Source: Motacilla alba alba (lineage: Eukaryota; Chordata; Aves; Passeriformes; Motacillidae). From it: a DNA stretch of 64,000 nt. Numbering within the stretch: position 1 is the stretch's first letter; every line of letters starts with the position of its first letter. The stretch is taken from the NCBI RefSeq assembly GCF_015832195.1, contig NC_052019.1, positions 5,671,872 to 5,735,871 on the forward strand. The letters are read 5' to 3'. The translations under genes were made by a program, and so were the position numbers. Below, one piece after another: positions 14,201 to 29,200 of the stretch. Under the pieces are notes generated by a model. That model saw only the letters and a program-made list of their open reading frames with translations, was not told where the DNA came from and searched no databases.

Positions 14201-17200
14201 GCTGATTTCCAGTGGTGAAAGCCATTTATTTTCCAGCCTGGTCAATGGAACATGTAGATACCTGTCATCTCTGCCTTCTCTGACAGTTTTTTACCCTAGG
14301 TATCTATTTGTACAAGATCTCAAATTGTCAGATGTTATTGTAAAGCTCTCAATATAAGCTGCTGTGCCAGGAAATGCTTCAGTAGATACCTGTCCTTGCT
14401 TGTGAGTCTTGCCTGCACTTTAGGTAATAGGTGGTTGTTAAGAAAATGTAATGTAGGTGAATAGTAGCTGTGCTGTAAAAAGAAACCCCTTTCTCTCTCT
14501 TACCTTTAACTAAAGACCCAAACTTCACTTACTCAATATTACAGGGATTGAAATCTAGTCTTTGGTGTAACAGGAAAGTGTTTAACCTGTTAAGCTTCAG
14601 GGAGAAGCTCTGGTAAGATTGGAAAATATCAGAAATTTAAAAAGAAATCTAATATTGGTCAAGGAATACAAAACCTGGAGGTACTTAAAATAATTTGGGA
14701 GGAATAGGGAAGGAATTGTCTTTTTTTGTAGCAGAAGTATATTCACTTGTGAGGTGAATCATGATGTAGGAAAGTTAAATAGATGTAGAGAGATTTCAAA
14801 GTTCAGAAGAGAAGCCTTGCATTTTAAGAAACATCCCAGAGTGGCTAAGGAAATGTGTCTAAGTTCCAGTATTACACTTGTACATCTATGCTCTTTGTTG
14901 AGCAAAAGCAGAGATTTTAGAACGCTCTGTACAGATTGCATGAGTTGTATCTGTCCCATGCACCTGGCAAGTGAATTGCACGTCAGAGGTGTTTAACTTC
15001 AGCTGCAATTCTGGGCAATATGCAAGTGTTACCGAGAGGATGGGCATGAATTTTGGAGGCTGGGCAACTGAATCCCCACCTGGGCTATCTTAGCCCACCC
15101 GCACTGTGTGCTGGTAAACTCTGAGCCAGAAACAGTGACAATATCCTGCCCAACCCGAGCAAGTTAAAGGCGCAACAGATGCAGCTTTTGTGTGTCAGCA
15201 CTGCGTGATGGATGTCCAACCAGGGGAATGCTCAGCTGGGCTGATGTACAAAGTACAAAATGTGCAAAGGGGATCTGAGAACTCCGCTATTTCCCAAAGA
15301 CTTGGAGAGAACTGATTGAAGATGGTGAAGTCTTACAGAGGTGCTGGTATTTCTGTGCCTAGGGTACTGCAGTGTCCTCAAGTACCACCCTGAAAAGCCT
15401 TTTAGAATGATTAGATCAGAAAAATTAAAGATTCCTGGACCCTGAAGTGTGTATTTTTCCTGTTAGTAACATAGGTCAACCCCTCAGCAGTTCTGAATAT
15501 AACTTTTCTTAGGAGCAGTTTCATTTAATCTTTCTTCATTTAACCTTAAAATACAGTTCTCCAACTTCTAAAGGATGAATTTGGGGGCTCTGGAGGAGAT
15601 TGTCATTTAAGAAAGCCCTTTAAATCAATTTTAGCTTGATCAAGGCTTTGCAGCCCTTGATCTTTTTAAAAATTATCAAAGCATGACTATTAGCCATGTG
15701 TGGGTAATTCACCTTCCCTGTGAGGTTTCCAGGGTTCCCAGCTCCAGCAGAAGAAAGGTTGTGTCATTTTATCTCCAGATAAGTACTGTGGGCCGCGGTG
15801 TTTGGCATAGGGGTAAATAAGCTGATAATGACCTCTCTGCTCACGGCTTTGTGTAAGAATAGATCATGCAGCAACATTACCATAAAACCATTCTAGTAAA
15901 CTGCACAGTTAATGACACAAAGCCTTGTATGTGAGTATGTGGCTGTAGAGATAAGGGAAACCCAGCTGTTCCTCTAGCTCACCAAAAATGGCTAAGCAAG
16001 AGAATTAGAGCGCTGTTTGTAAATATTCATTTCATCTCTCTACCCCTCTTTCTGAAGCCATTCTGTGTGAAGTCCCAGCGTTAAGATGGTGTGCTGCTGT
16101 TCTCCACATGCTTCCCTTGGCAGTCCAGTAGGTATTCCCCAGCTTGGCTCCTTGGGGACAGCACCAATTGCAAAGGAAAGGGTGGTGGGGCTGAGGAAGG
16201 TTCTCCAAGCAGCAAGGAAGAATCTCCTCATCATTCAGGGAGTGGATCCCTGGCACTGCTGTGCCTCTGACCATAGGAATGATGAACTGCTGTTCTCTTC
16301 CAGATCTCATCACAAGGCTGGCTTAGTAAGAGGATTGTCCAGCAGGTTGAAGAAAGTGATTGTTCCCCTCTATTTCACCACTGTGGGGGGATGTCACAGT
16401 TGCTGGCTGGAGTAGAGTCTCCCGTTTGAGTTTCCCTGGTAGGAGGAGGGCCCTGGCAGCAATGAGTCTGGTGGGAGAGGACTGGTCTCATGTCTGGACT
16501 GGACTGGAGTGCATGGTGCACCAGGACAGAGGAGTGGGATGCTTGTTCAGCCTTAATAAGAAACGGTGAAAGGGAGATGTCATTGCTGTCTTCAAAAATG
16601 AGGAGGATTGTTACAGAGAAGGCTTTTTGTGGAGGCACAGCAAAAGGGGGAGAGGCAATGGAAACAAGTTGCAGCAAAGGAAATTCTGATTATATATAAA
16701 AAAGAATTCTTCAAAACAAGGGTAAGCAAGCACAAACAGCAGTCCAGAGATGAAGATACTGAACATTTGACTGGACAGGGCATGGGGCTCATGATTTATC
16801 TCTGGCAGGGGACTGGTGCTGCTCCTTTGTTCCTGGGTGAGTCTGGCTCCTCCAGATCCAACCCTGGAGGAAGTGCTCCTGCTCTGCAGTGAGCATCATC
16901 AATGGAAGCTCAGAAGCCCAAGTGCTGGGTGCTGGCTGTCCAATTTGTTCTCCAGGAGAACTCCAGAGGTTCAGTAGGTACATTGTGACCATTGTGGGTG
17001 AGTATGTGAAGGAGAAGATGTGAAACAAGAGGTGCCACTAGGCTGTCATTTTGGTGTGCTTTTCATTCCCTGTGTGAGCCCAAGTCCACTGTCTGCTCAT
17101 GCATCCCATAATGAGTCTCATACCCCTGTAGGTACTAACCACCCCCAGTCTGTGAAGTGCTCTGGGGAGCCTCTCCCATTAACATGTCATGATGGGTGTC

Positions 17201-20200
17201 ACCCCCGTGGGGCTGATGCTGCCCTGGGACAGCCCTGAGAGGTGCTGGGTCAGGGTATCATTTCGGCTCTCCCAGCTGTTGTTTTGTACCACTTATCCTA
17301 ACACCATGATTTAGGATTAGCCACTAAATGGTCATTTTTCTTCTAATTTATTTTAATTAGAGGCAAAGAGTTGTCCTGGTAGTTGAAGCTGAATTCAGAG
17401 GTGTAGCCAGCAGATCTGATTGATTATTCATTAGTGGTCCGTGGCTTCAGAACAGAGGCGTGCTTCCTTCTGCTTCCCTCTCTCTTATGTCTGGGTTACA
17501 CTGGGGGCTGCTCTGTATCAGTTCAGCTCCAGCTGGAGAGCTCTGCCTTCATGTTTATCTCAGTTGCACCATGCATTTCATTACAATGCTGTTATTAGCT
17601 GTATAAAATGGAGGGATTAAAAAGGATGAATGAAATTACAAAAGGCCCTGGAGGAAAGAACTCTGTTAAATTCACGCCAGAAACCCTAGTCAAATACCTG
17701 TGAGAAAACACTAGAAATCTTTATTTTCCAAGCTGTATGACAAGTTTCTTGTTTTCCTATGTTTTAAAATAAAAAAAATTATGCAGGTTCTGGTAAGAAA
17801 GCAGGTGCCCAGCCACTCCCTAAAATGTTTATAGTACCCAGAAGAAATACCAATCTGCGTATGTGGGCTAGAAAGAGAAACTTGGTCTGCATGGCCTGTG
17901 AACTCGCAGCAATTTTGCAGCTGTTATATTTAGCATGTGGCATTCTGATGCCCATGCTAACCAAAGCATGGAGCTGGCCTGAATATTCTGAAATTACCTG
18001 TAGGATCATCTTGCCTTAGCTTTCCTACACTCTTGCTTTAAAACTGGAGTTGAAAACTGGGCACTGATATATCGTGTCCTGATATGATTCTTCCTGTATG
18101 ATTTTAATGTCTCTCTTATCATTTAAAGTAGATATAAACCATTAATTAATTAGAAATAATCAGAAATCAGTAGTAATGTCACCAGTTTTGATATTCACTC
18201 AATAATATTTGTGCTGCACTTTGAAATCCTCGTTTGAAATGGGTTATCAAAATGAGAAGAAATGTTTTAAAGATGTGTGTGATTTGTTTGTTTACTTAAC
18301 TAAGAGGTAGATACTGGCTCTGGAACATGGAGGTTACAATTGAGTTGGGTCCCCCTTCTTTTCAGTGAGTCTGGTCCCTCAAAATGTTTGGTCTGGGTTT
18401 TCTGCTGAATGTTCTGGAGTCCTCAGAGACGGAAGACAGTCAGTTCCTGATGGAAGGAGTTATGCTGCTTACTGTTAATTTACCAGCATCTACCATATCC
18501 ACCATGGAAGGTGGCCCTGCCCATGGCAGGGGGTTTAGACCAGCAGTAGGATTTCACCTCAGGCTGTTTTGCACCAAGCTGGCCGTGACTATGCCTGACA
18601 CCTCTTTGTGGACCAAACTGCTCTCCTTGGCTGGTGGAGAGATCTACCCTGGGTTTCTGTCCTCCTCTGAGAGCTCCTGGAGAGCTCCAAGGCCTCACAG
18701 CAACCTTGGGACTGCTTGATCTGTTACAGCCGATTGAGTCATTGGTAATCCATGGAAAGTCAGTATTTTTCATTGCTTTAGCTGAGTATTTGGGCCAAAG
18801 AGATTTTCTGGTTTAATTTTGAAATTACATTGAGCTGAAATATTCCTTGCATTTAGTTAAGCACTTCTAGTAATGTTCTGTCCCTGGGAAGCTGAAGTAA
18901 CAATACTCTAAGGAGGTTATGTTGCAATTGATTTGGATGTGTTATGGTTTAATTTAATTTTTTATTCCTGTTTTCTGTCCCATGAGTACACCACAAGAAG
19001 TCTAAAGCTGTCTTTCAGTGAGGGATAGATGAACAGGAACATTTGTGTTTCTCACCACTTCCTCAGACAGTGGTAGCACTTATGGTTTGATGGTGGAAGT
19101 CTTCCATAACCTGAACAGAGTTTTCAGATATAGAGAATGTAGTAGAATTATGCTTATTTAGGATTTCTATATGTGGCTACACTTCCTAAAAGGTGATTCA
19201 TATAGTATCAGTCAAAATAGTTCCAAAATAATACTTTCAATGTGATGTGGTTTTCTATGAAAATAATGTGGAGCTTCTCTGTTGATAAACAATCCATAGT
19301 TTATACCTTTTTTTAGCCTAGAAATTAGTTTGGTTAGGTTATAAGTTTTTCTGTTCCTTTTCATATCATGAGCCTACCATAAAACTGTAACTCACAATGC
19401 AGATTTTGGACCATCTGTCATCTCTGGAATATAATATCAGTGCTCTAAAAAAGCTTTTTCCCACATAAACATCCCCCTCTCTAGAGTCAGGAAAAGCAGC
19501 CCTTCCCATCGAATACCATTTCGTTTTCAAATTGCCAAACTTATTTGGCTTGGAAAAAAACAAAGCTCACAAAGCTGGAACCATAGTGTCAGTACAGGAT
19601 AGGGAAAACACCGGGGCACACAGACCCTGAGCCCTGCCTTTAGGAACAGCGGAGCTGGGTGAAGATCTGACCCGGTGGTCACGCAACAGGAATGTTTTCT
19701 ATTCTAAAATGCACGGGTTTTATTGCCCTCAGTATCACCCTTTGGTTGATTGATTGCTTCTTCCCAGCAGAGTGATGGAGCCGTGGGCTGTGCCAGCCCT
19801 GGGAGTGCGCTGGGGCCGTGGGCTGTTTTCTCCCGCGGTGCTGCTGAGCTGGAGCGCGGAGAGGAGGAGCAGCGGCAGCGCAAAAGCCTCTGGCGAAACC
19901 CTATCTCTGCCAGGCAGCTGCTCGGAGCCTCTTGGGGTGTGCCAGGCACAGTGTTCTTGTCACAGGTCCCACACCAGCCCCACATGCTCTCCACACAGAC
20001 CCCTTTTCAAACATTGTCTGGGTGACGACGAATTCCTCTCTCTCTCTTCAGCGCTCTGGGCCCGACAGCTCTGATGGCAGCATGAAGTAGAACAGAGCAG
20101 CTTAGTAAACCTCCACCTGCAAGGAATTTGCTTCCTAAAATAGCTGCAGAGCTGTGGGGTATTTTTATAGCAGCTACACAGGCATTCTCTGTTCTGAAGG

Positions 20201-23200
20201 ACGGGAAAGAGAACTTTCAAGTGTTGTCTTGAGTGTAAATTGATAGAATTCTGCCTGAGTTTGAGGAGAGTCTGGAACAGTAACCCTGAGAAGAGTTAAG
20301 TACCTGCCTAATCTTGAATGGACTTTAGTGTTATACTCAAGGGTACCCATGTAAACATAACCCTGTGAAGACCCTTCACTGCTGGTAGTTTTTCTAGGAA
20401 TGTCAGGCTTTAGTAGGCATCACGTGCATTATCATAACAATCCCAATATTTAACAAGGCCTCTCCATCAGTAAGAGAGTTATTTTAGCATTTCTATCTTC
20501 TTATCACGGGAAGTGTGGAAAAGGGAACAGTGGGGACTGGTCTTGTTTAGACCAGTCTGAGTGCAGGATTTCAATGTGAACAAACGTAATAGTTCACAGA
20601 ATCATTGAAGTTGAAAGATTCCTTCAAGATCATCCAGTCCAACTGCCAACCCCAGACAACCACAGTCATCCCTAAACCATCTCCCCAAGTGCCACATCCA
20701 GACACATCTTGAATACTTCCAGAGATGGTGACTCACCACCTCCTTGGGCAACTTATTCCAATGCCTTACCACTCTTCAAGTGATTTTTTTTTCTAATATC
20801 TAATCTGAACCTCCACCGGTGCCACTTAAGGCTTTTTTCTCTCTTCCTTTCACCTACAGACAGAAGAGACCAACCCCACCTTACTGCAACCTCCTGTCAG
20901 TTCTAAAGAGCAGCAAGGTCTCTTTGAGCCTCCCCTTTCTCCAGACTAAACAACCTGAGTTCCCTGAGCTGCTCCTCACAGGATATGTCTTCTAAGCCCT
21001 TCACCAGCTTTGTTGCACTTCTCTGGACATTCTCCAGCACCTCAGCGTCCTTTTAGAAGTGATGGGCTCAAAACTGAGCACAGCACTTGAGATGTGTCCT
21101 CACCAATGCCCAGCACAGGAGGACAATCACTTCCCTGGAATTGCTGGCCACACTGTTGCTGATAAAGGCCAGAATTCCATTTGCCTTCTTGGCCACCTGG
21201 GCACACTGCTGGCTCATTCCCAGCTGGTTGTCAACCAGGACCCCCAGGTCTCCTTCTGCTGAGCAGCCTCTCAAACCACCCTGCCCCCAAACGCGTGGGG
21301 TTATTGTGACCCGAGTGTAGTTGTGTGACAGCTCCAGGCTGGCCAAAGCCATTTTCTGCACCCATCCCCACTGCTGTGTTTCTTCACCTGTTTGTGCCTG
21401 GCCATCTGCCAGCTCCAGTGTGAGGAGGGCCCTGGCTGAGGAAAACAAAAAAGGGTCATGACAACTGCTGAGGAATATGTGCTGCTTTGGGAAGATGAAG
21501 GCTGCTTAAATTGGAAGCATCAAGGACAGTTCTTGACTTGCTGTTTCTGCTGGAAGGCCAGAAGCAGCCCTGCTCGGGCAGTGTCCCTGTGCCCTGCAGT
21601 TACGCCAGGAGGAGCGACTGGGTTTCAGCAGCCATTAGGTTTTATTAACCAAGATGAAGTTTCACTTTGCTTCTGTAGTAGCCTGGCTGAGAAGTGAGAG
21701 GTGGATCTGTATGGAAAGCAGAGCATCTTTGTGTTAGAGCTCTCTTGGGTGTGCCTTCTGCTCCCTTGGTGTGGGTGTGCATGTTCTTTGGAAGTGTGGA
21801 CATGAGGACATGGTCTTAGCAGGCCAGAAGAGCTAAGGAGGTGCAGAGGAATGTTTCCCAAAGCAGAGGGATGTGCTGGGTGGCTGTGCCAGTGGAGCTT
21901 TGCCTGCAAAGGCAGTGCATGACTGGCTGAGTGACATGGGCACACCTGCAGGTTTGTCCTTGGGCACTGAAGCAGCCCTATAAGGATGTTTGATTCAAGT
22001 TGCCAGTGGAGTTTGAAGTGAGCCTGATCTCTCTCAGGGATATCAGGACCCAGCGCTTTCCTTCAGAGATATTTTTGTCATGAGTGTTCTCAGAGTGTAT
22101 CAGGATGTCAGTCTGGCATGGTCAGGTATCCACATCTCTTGGGGCCCAAGGTGGGGATGGTGTCAGCTGTCACCCTGAGGGTGAGCAGGCACGTTCCTGA
22201 CTTCCCTGGAGCCACCATTCTGCTGCACAGTGACTGCTGAGAATTTGCAGGAGCCACCTCCTAGGGAATATAGCCCAGAACCTCCTCTGCAGCTGGTGCT
22301 TCCTCCCCCCCAAGCCCCTTCTTGAATATCAGGCATTTGGCCTGTCCAGGGACTCAAATTAACCCTTTCCCTGACCTTGTGCACTGCTTATTTTCACATC
22401 CCTGACTGCTGGATTTCAACCAGGAACCTTCAGTGCAAAGGCAGTGCTGTTTATTTTTAATCTGTGGCACTGTGTGAACATTAATTAGGACTGATAATAA
22501 GGAACACAAACCTATTGGCACCCTTCTTGGTGGTATCGTTGAAGAATGCTGGCATGGTGACAGCTGAGCTTCTGTTCTCTGTGTAAGAAGCACACACTAG
22601 CCAGTGAACGTGTTGAGAAATTAGAAAATATCTCAATGATTCCTAAATGCATCCATCCCTGTGCACAGAAGTTGCTGTCTTGGCTGCTGTGTGCCCATGA
22701 AATGGGAACATTTGTTATTTATGGGCAAAATAAGGGCTGTTCTATTTGTGTTGTGATGGTACAATGTTTTAAGTGTTTGGGCAGCCCAAACACTGCTGGT
22801 GGCATGGTAACTAGAGGAGCAAAACTTGGAAGGCTTGGGATGTAGATAGCCCATGCTGGTATATTTGTAACAGCAGGTTACTACCCAGAAAATACGCCTG
22901 TGGTTAAAAGTGCTCAAGGGAGTGGATGTGCAGGCATTTCTGGAGGTAACCTGAGTCCTGGCAAGAACTCCTGAGAATCACTAAGAGCCTTTCCATTTAT
23001 TTCAGTGGCTACTTTATGGAGCATGAGAGTTAATTTTGTGGGTAATTTCCTTTTCCATGAGGAAAGCAGCATCACCAAATCAGAACCCAGATGTCCTGTG
23101 GGACCCTCCTAAGTCATGGTTGCAGCTCTGAGGCTTTTCCCCAGACTGTAGTCTAGATTGTATCAGGAATACTGTCACATTTGGGATAGCCTGTGCTCTG

Positions 23201-26200
23201 TGATGGTCAGACCACTGTCAGCAGATCCAGAGGAGGAACAGAAGGATATAATAGCCAGGTCTGACTGTGGCTGTCCTAGTAAGTGGAGACAGAAGGAGCT
23301 TTGGTGATGATGCATCTGCTCCCCTGGAATAGGACAGGGTTTGTTAAAGAGGAGCCAACAGTTCAATTGCTTTACTATTCCCCTGACAATCAGGAAACCC
23401 CACAATATGGGAAGCTTCATCCTTTCCTGTGTCATTTAATGGTAAAATTCAACAATGAAACCCAAATCCCACATAATGTAATTATATTATTAAATGCAGT
23501 TCATCCATTGCACATAATATCTCCTGGTGGTACAGGGGGTTTCTCCCCTCCTTTTGCCTTTGTTCTCTTTATTGGGTTGAGCATCCCCTTACACTGCATC
23601 AGGAGGAGTAAATAACCTCAGTTATTTGTCTTTGTTGCAAAAGAAACAATTACAGCCCTTACAGTCCCTCTTATGGATCCTCCCCAGTGCACTTCCACTT
23701 TCCCTGTCCTTCTCTTTCCCCTCCTGCCTTCGTGTCTCCCTTTTGACAAAGAATGACCGGAAGCACATGTAATGATCTGGGCTGGGGATTGCTGTTGCTG
23801 AGATGCCTAATAGGATTATAGGATTTTCAGCATTAATCCTTATCCTATTCTTTAGGCAGACTAACCTTTTACTTAGATTTTTGCCTCCTGTTGCACAATT
23901 ATTCGACTCTTCAGTGATTTCTTTACAGCTGCTGTTTTGTCCTTTTTCAAGGTGATTGTAAGTGGTGTAGACCTCCAGCACGGAGCAGTGGAAGAACTGT
24001 CAGGCTGTTGTGGTTATTTGTTTAGTGCTGCAAGTGAGCTTTTCCTAACTCACTGATGGATGTCACTACTTCCTCGTCTCTCTCCATACCCTGAGGATGT
24101 GTGCTTGCTTTAGCCCAGGCTGCAGAACGTTTCTGTAGCTTTAAATGTAGCAGCTATTCTACATCAAGCTCTGGGAGGTTTGATGATCAGGATATCTGCT
24201 TCTGCACAGAAGGTAAAAGGGCCAAGGCTTTCTTGGGTACACACCTCATTCAGAGAAGCTTGGAAAGATGGAAATGGGTGGGGAGTGGGTTGATGCTGGT
24301 TTCCTAAGGAAATGAGACTTAAGTTGTCTGTTTTTCCACTGCTGCAAAACTTTTGGATCTGCAAAGTGGTTGTGGCCAAAACAGATGGGTCAGAGAGGTC
24401 TCAAATAAAAATTTCCTACATTATTCCTAAGAATTAGCTGCTGGATAGGAGACTGCTTTATAGCACTGTCTGCCAGGAGATAAAAGCTGCAGTGCTGACT
24501 CCATAGGTAGGTCATTAATTTGGCTGGCCAGACAGACAGTGCCTGTAACACAGAAGGAGTCACAGCACATCTGAGTCCCAGCTCAGCTGGCAGCTGGGGG
24601 AGGGAACTGTGATTTTGGGCATGTGGGAAGAAAGCTGAAGGTCCTGTGATCTGGTTCAGAGAACATCAGAAGCCTGGCAGAAGAAGAATATAGAGATGAG
24701 GAGGACTGGGGAATGATGTGGTTGGAGTTGGGCTGCTGTCTCTCAGACTGGGGGCTGTTAGGATGGCTGCCAGGGAACAGCTTGTTTTGGAAACAGTGAA
24801 CTGATGTGCAATGGGGCAGCAAGGAGCACAGGAGCTCCAGGGTGTGGCAGAATAAATGCAGGGACAGCAGAGGAAGAGGGTGGTGGCACTGCAGTCATTA
24901 AAGGAGAGAAGGACCAAGGTAGGATGTGATAAAAGAGCAAACCCACAGGGGTTAGGAACAATGTTTTTCAGGCATGGAAAGCAAAGATAAGTTACTTCAG
25001 CTTGTTAGGCTGGGAGTGGGGGTGATGGGGACAGGGGAGAGGGGTTTAAACACAGGTACATCCAGGTGGGGTAGAGACCACACAAAGCAGGTGGAAAGGA
25101 GACTTGGACAAAGAAAGACTTTATGGCTTTCAAGGGACAAAGGAGGGGCAAAGGGTCAGCCTCAGGTTTGTGTATAGCGTGCAGAAGGAGTGATTTGGCA
25201 ACGTTCTGAGCATGGAGATGAAGGAAGGCAGGAATCAACAATAACTAATTACGCAGGAAGCTTGGATGAGGGGGAAGTGAGAATTATTGTCTTCAGCAGG
25301 GTAGAGGAACTGAGGGAAGAGATGGAGGATTGATGTGTGTGTTTGAATTAAATCAATTGTATTCAACCCTGATCCAAAGCCAAGTGAGGACAGTAACTTC
25401 AAGAGACTTTTTGGAATATCCCTATATGCAAATATTTGTCTTTAAAACCCTGAATATGCTTTACAGAAATGCCCGAACATCTTTTGTCTTCCATTTGTAG
25501 AGTGTACCCAGAGATTGTGACCCCAAGCCACTTAGTAAGCCACAGCAGTGACAAGACTGGCTTCCAACATTCCTTAAAACAATTTTCAGTCTGGTAAACC
25601 ACAGCAGTAATAAATGTCCATATATGCCCACAACACACTGCAAGGCAAATCAGTGAAACTCTCAATCTCCAATTCAGGGAGATCACGTCACCTTATGAAC
25701 TGTCCCTTGCTTTGCACATGCAAAATTATTGCAATTTCCTTCCCTCACAGGATTTTCTTTTCCAAGTATTTATTGTCTGCAACTAATTATTTTCTGGTAT
25801 TCCTATAAACCATTTGCTTCTTTAGGATCCAGTGACTTTCTGTTACCAGCACAAACTGAGGAAGTGAATATCAATCATTCAGTGATTATTTGCAGGAAAT
25901 AAAAGTGTGAGATAGCAGCCAGCTTAGGCCAAGAAGGAAGAACAGCATTGCAGTGCATTTTATAAGGAGAGCCAAAAATATTTTTCATGTGCTCAGCTGT
26001 TATTTTCTGAGTATTGTTGCTTTCTTCCTTTTGTGAGCTCTTCCTTCTTTGGATTAGGCCCTGCTCCCACTGAACTTGGAATATTTGTTATAAGCCTCAG
26101 CAAGAGCAGGATCAAGCCATTGTGTGTGTGTTCATCCTTGCCTTAACCCATGCTGGTGTTTGGTGGAATACTGCAAGGGACAAAAACGCTTTTGGTTTCC

Positions 26201-29200
26201 CAGGATCTTTCTGAGTGTTTGTATCTGATCCTTGCAGATAGCACAAGCCCCTCTGAGTAAAACAGGTTTGGAGCTGACTGCTACCAGCAAAGCTTTTTGA
26301 AACCAGTCTGAAGCCTCTGTAAAGTGTTGAATCTCCTCGCTGAGTAGCTGCTTTTTTGAAGTCTGCATTGTGCTTCAGGTTCTGCTAAGCCATGCTACAG
26401 TGAGCATGATGAATAGCAGGCAAATTGCCTTTGGTCACTGCTTTGGAAATCAAGATGTGTGCTGGCTCACCCCATTCTTTCACAAATACCTTCCTGAGCT
26501 CCGGGAAGTAGGATGGTGCACCACATCCCAGAGTGTTAATTTTTAATGTCTTATGCACGTAATGGACTTGACTGTAATTACCAGTCCCTCAGCACACAGT
26601 CACTGCTGGCAGGGTGGAAAAAGATGACTGTGGGTCCATGTGGCTCCACAATTAGGGATTGAAACATTGATCATTTTCATTCCCAGGAGCAGAGGAAACA
26701 GTTGTATGAATTTAAAGCATAAGCTTCATGGGAAAGATGGGTAGTTGCAAGCCAATAAACATTACCCTGCAATCTATTAAATTTAGACTTTGCAGCATCA
26801 TCCTCCTGCTTTGAATAAAAGTGACTGAAACCTGGGCAGGGCAAAGTGGTTTCGACAAGCCTATGCTTATGTCCAGAATAATCCAAGTGAATAAGCATGT
26901 AGGCAGTGATGCAGAGAGAACCTAGTATAAAAAATTCTCCATGTTTTTTTCTCAGTAGTGCTATTTTTAACTTACAGATCCTTGTTTCTTTCTTACATGA
27001 AATCTTGAAGCTGACAGCATCCCTTTCAGACTTGAAAATGAAAGGAAGCTGTCTGAAAGAGCAGCAGAACTGGGATTTTTAGGCCTGATCATGTTGGCAT
27101 ATCTTGGTGGGCAGATTCCTCCTCCTCCTCCTCCTTTCATGTGCCCAAATTGTCTTTACTGAACAGTGCAAAGTTCTTCTCTATACCAGGTAGGATAAGG
27201 CACCCAAACCCTTGCACCAGTAGAACCTGGATCCTGCTTTATCATCGGCCTGCTTTTCAGAGTACTGAATAGAGGTGGAAGGGATTTTAGACAAATAATT
27301 CTCTCTCTGAAAGCAATACTCCCATATTCCTGGTGTTGCAGTAGATTGTTTCAAGATCAGATTTTTAATTTCCTTTTGAAAGTGTGGTGGTGGCCTTTTT
27401 TTTTGTTTGGTTTGGTTATTTTGTTTTGTGTGTAACTCATAAGGTACAGCTTTGGAAAGCATGCAAAAGGAAAAACAGCCTGAATCTCTGCTCTTCATTC
27501 AAGTCACTGGCAATAGCTGCTCTGAATTCAGTGATGCAAAATCCCTCCTGTGCTGTACTTAGTGCACTCGAGCTTAAATCAAATCCTAACACTTTTTACC
27601 AGTGGAAAACCCACATTTAAAACACAGGGGAAAAAATCTTTCCCTGTGACAGGAAATCAATTTAATCTGTTTATTGTTTGTTTGTTTTTTCTAGGCTTAT
27701 ATTTGGCACACTTTACCCTGCATATTATTCTTACAAAGCCGTGAAATCAAAGGACATCAAAGAATATGTGAGTAATGAGCTTTGTGGCTGTGCTGGGGGG
27801 TTGTTTTCTAAGATTGCTCCTCACCACATTGGAAAGGTGTTGTCTGTATTCTGGGAAAGCTCATAAAGCAGTGCAAGGAGCAGACTGGCCTGAAGGTGGA
27901 TTGGTTGGTTGCTGGACAGAAATGAGCCTTGGGTTTGTGCTCCTGGCTCAGTGTAGAGCTGATGTGCTCCATGACAAATGCATGCTGCTCCTCTGGTGGT
28001 GAGATAAATACAGCTGACTTAAAAGGCGTTTGGCATCCAGGGCTTTGTGTGCTCTTTGTTTCTGAAGAGCAGCATAAATCAAAGCCTTTTCAAAAAGCCT
28101 TGAAGCTTTAACTGCTCATTCAAAACAAGGATAAGAGGAGGCAACTAGAAGTGCATATGACTGAATCCTCAGACAGAAACATCCTTCCTTGCAGACCGAC
28201 CTATTTCCAGGCAGGTCTGGCAGCTGGGTGTGCTCTCTTTTTTCTTTTTGCTGAAAAAATCTTCCCTGGGCCCTGGTTTCTAAAGGCATATGGGGCCATC
28301 AGGGAAAGTGAAATGGGGGAGAATCAAAAGCACTTGGATGCTGTTGGGGTCCTGTAGGATTTGTAGTGCTCTTCACAACCTGAGCTCTTTTAACTTCATT
28401 GAACCCAGCTCAGCCTCCAGATCTTGACTCTTCAAGCCTCTCAAAATCCCAGGGATAACAAGCCCATTTTCTCATCTGGATAACAGCATACATGTCTATC
28501 CCATTAAATCTTTAATGCAAACTCAATCTGGAACTCACTGTGGCTGCTAAGAGTTTTGTTTATAATTTTCCTCCTTCAGGAAATGGTTTTGGGTATTTTG
28601 AAAATCGTAAGTGTTACAGAACACAGCAGATAAAGGTAAAATGTCTCTGCAGCTGTGTTTCTCAGGGCCTCTTTTCTTGAAAATGCTGAAGATGTGCACA
28701 AGCATCTCTGAGCAGTGTCTGCCACTGATACTTAATGTTTCCATAGTCCCTTTCTGGAAGGTATTTTGTTGAAGGGTCCAATTCCTGTTGGGAATTTAAT
28801 TGTAAAAGAGGAACTCACATCAGACACTTGTGGTTGTGATGCAAATGTGAGAAGAGCTGATCTAAGACTTGGTCTGCCCTTACAATTGATTTAACTTTAA
28901 TGTAGCAGTTGTGGCAATGTATCCATTAAGGCCTGATTGAAAAAAAAAAAAGTAAATGAAGTAATAATTTACACTGACGCAGGAGGAACCTTCTCTTATT
29001 AATCAAAACTTATATCACTCTAATTTTATTCTGCCTGGTAATAGTATTTTTGATGAATGTTTTAGGCTGATCCAAGCCCATCCACACCAGGTCTTGGTTT
29101 GTGTTTAAAAGTTTTGCTGGCAGTAATGTCTGAGTGAGAGAACCATGTTGGCACTGAGGCTCTGAGGAGTCACAATTACATAAGAAGTCTGGCAGAAGCT

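Larger units (their letters stand above)
1820..27694 (+). other. REEP1: REEP1 intron 1 (25.9 kb)
   Basis: The intron runs from gtgagt at 1820 to the pyrimidine-rich acceptor ending ttttttctag at 27694. A long first intron is usual for REEP1. It holds a 62-bp minisatellite, a short duplicated 20-mer, a GC-rich patch near 19.8 kb and an antisense CR1 copy, each listed separately. The rest is AT-rich noncoding DNA with scattered stops in all frames. I saw no further exon or RNA gene that can be supported from sequence alone. Confidence 0.85.

Noticed and set aside
18507..18540. Possible further CR1 tail ('cctgcccatggcaggggg')
   Set aside because: Only about 27 bases resemble CR1, the core is a simple palindrome, and there is no terminal octamer nearby.
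21068..21448. 126-codon minus-strand frame as a gene
   Set aside because: Its second half is clearly the CR1 reverse-transcriptase C-terminus, broken shortly after; it is a dead transposon fragment.
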